From positions 2,256,501 through 2,320,500 of the forward strand of contig NC_011830.1 in assembly GCF_000021925.1 (NCBI RefSeq): 64,000 nucleotides of DNA, written 5' to 3'. Under the pieces are notes generated by a model. That model did no database searches and had not been told where the DNA came from. It saw nothing but the letters and a program-made list of their open reading frames with translations. The DNA comes from Desulfitobacterium hafniense DCB-2. Lineage in GTDB: Bacteria; Bacillota; Desulfitobacteriia; Desulfitobacteriales; Desulfitobacteriaceae. This document shows positions 62,957 through 64,000 of this stretch, in pieces. The position numbers and the translations under genes are program-made. The number at the start of each line of letters is the position of its first letter. Position 1 is the first letter of the stretch.

Positions 62957-63181
62957 ATAAGAGTAGTGTAAAAATATTTTAGAGAACGAGAGGAATCAGT
63001 CACATAGGATAAATTCATATATTCTCATTGGCTCTTTTTATATCCTCAAGGCATATAAAGTGCATGGTAAGCTGGAGGAAATCGGATCTATCTGTTGAAA
63101 TATATTATCTGAGACCTAACGATTGAATCCATGTGCAGACTATTTAACAATTACGACGATATGACGCAGGAGGAAAGAACC

Positions 63182-64000
63182 ATGAAAAAGCTGAAGCTTA
63201 CTGTCATCCTTTGCTTAATTTTATTCATGAGCATAGTGCCTCTGAATACCTATGCTCTGAGTTCTCCGTCAGCCCTCACCAATAGCCCCGGACTGAGTGA
63301 TGGCTCCATAGAAGCGGGGGAGCGAATTTCAGGAGAGGATCGCTACGAAACTGCCGCGGCAATAGCCAGAGCGGGCTGGGATACTGCGCACTATGCCATC
63401 ATAGCCAGTGGCGAGAGCTTTCCGGATGCTTTATGCGCGGCATCCCTTGCCAAGCAGTATAACGCTCCCATCCTGCTCACACCGAAAAACACCTTGGCAA
63501 AAGCGACAGAAGAAATCCTTTTGGCTAAGGGTGTTAAAGAGGTCATGATTATCGGCGGCCCAGGAGTGATCAGCGAAAATGTCATCAAGAGCATTGAGGA
63601 TCTGGGTATTGATGCAGCAAGAATAGCCGGAATAAACCGCTATGAAACCTCACTGAAGGTAGCCCAGGCTATGGGTGACTTTAAGGAGGCAGTTATTGCT
63701 TCAGGCCAACATTTTCAAGATGTTTTATCCATTGCCTCCATAGCGGCTAAAAAAGGCATGCCGATTATCTTCACACCCCAAGACAGCATTTCCTCAGACC
63801 TGAAAAACCTACTGGAGCAAAAAATTGAGAATACTTATGTCCTGGGAAGCGATGATGCCATAAGTGACGCGGTCTACAGACAGCTTCCTTCTCCCCGGCG
63901 CTTCACAGGTTCCGATTGGTATGAGCTGAATGTAGCTATTGTCGAAGCCTTTGCCCCTGAACTGGATATGAGCCTATGCTTTGTCGCTGCCGGCTCGTCC
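63182..64000 (+). CDS. Cell-wall-binding repeat (CWB2) protein, 3' end outside window
   Basis: 273 codons are visible. Signal peptide (about 1-26, ending TYALS), then repeats of the CWB2 type: ISGEDRYETAAAIA, YAIIASGESFPDALCAASLA, and IAGINRYETSLKVA, AVIASGQHFQDVLSIASIA. In clostridia three CWB2 repeats bind wall polymers and hold the protein at the surface. AGGAGG is 10 nt before ATG 63182. The frame stays open to the end; the effector part must lie beyond. Confidence 0.92.
   Translation, partial: MKKLKLTVILCLILFMSIVPLNTYALSSPSALTNSPGLSDGSIEAGERISGEDRYETAAAIARAGWDTAHYAIIASGESFPDALCAASLAKQYNAPILLTPKNTLAKATEEILLAKGVKEVMIIGGPGVISENVIKSIEDLGIDAARIAGINRYETSLKVAQAMGDFKEAVIASGQHFQDVLSIASIAAKKGMPIIFTPQDSISSDLKNLLEQKIENTYVLGSDDAISDAVYRQLPSPRRFTGSDWYELNVAIVEAFAPELDMSLCFVAAGSS

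Overview
The window looks like chromosomal DNA of an anaerobic, spore-former-type Firmicute close to Desulfitobacterium (Peptococcaceae/Desulfitobacteriaceae). This is an inference from moderate GC, strong AGGAGG-type ribosome sites, frequent GTG/TTG starts, a T-box upstream of trpS, PerR-, BlaI- and MerR-type operators, and the protein families seen. No rRNA, tRNA or CRISPR array was found.

Layout. 0-9 kb: a cut-off lipoprotein gene, katG with a perfect PerR box, an XRE regulator, a BlaI/BlaR1-type pair with mirror-image operators, a MerR-TipAS regulator with a 19-bp-spacer promoter, and an SDR dehydrogenase. 9-12.6 kb: an AdaA/AdaB-type alkylation repair pair and a PTS-EIIC/EAL fusion. 12.6-18.6 kb: a polyphosphate locus with ppx on one strand and, divergently, a degenerate Ppx/GppA paralogue coupled to ppk and sixA; 11-bp-spaced PhoP-like repeats lie between them. 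18.6-26 kb: a PHP phosphatase, an orphan 531-residue HTH protein, HD-GYP, a chemoreceptor, and an ECF sigma factor with a DUF4179 protein. 26-34 kb: an ABC-2 efflux operon with a palindrome-rich insert and a divergent TetR gene, small redox and regulator genes, a PAP2 protein, a multi-cluster Fe-S protein and a GNAT. 34-44.6 kb: CarD, a UroD-fold methyltransferase, an AraC gene divergent from two YbtP/Q-like ABC half-transporters and an esterase, then an ArsR gene with a nitroreductase and two flavodoxin-like genes.

44.7-51.3 kb is the most disturbed part. A complete IS4-family element (1,509 bp, 8-bp target duplication) sits between a promoter-like sequence and the trpS T-box leader. Downstream of trpS lie remnants of a DUF3102 gene and of two flavoprotein reductases around an intact FMN-binding lipoprotein gene, with large perfect palindromes and two copies of one terminator hairpin.

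51.3-64 kb: a YjgB-like lipoprotein, MerR and DUF554 genes, a two-component system followed by a MacB-like ABC transporter, small membrane and SHOCT proteins, a LysM protein, a GNAT, a broken nitroreductase, and a CWB2 cell-wall protein running off the end.

Recurring themes are stress and redox sensing and compact regulator-target units whose operators can be read directly. The strongest candidates for something undescribed are the apparent pseudo-exopolyphosphatase coupled to ppk, the IS-separated trpS leader, and the paired half-flavodoxins.
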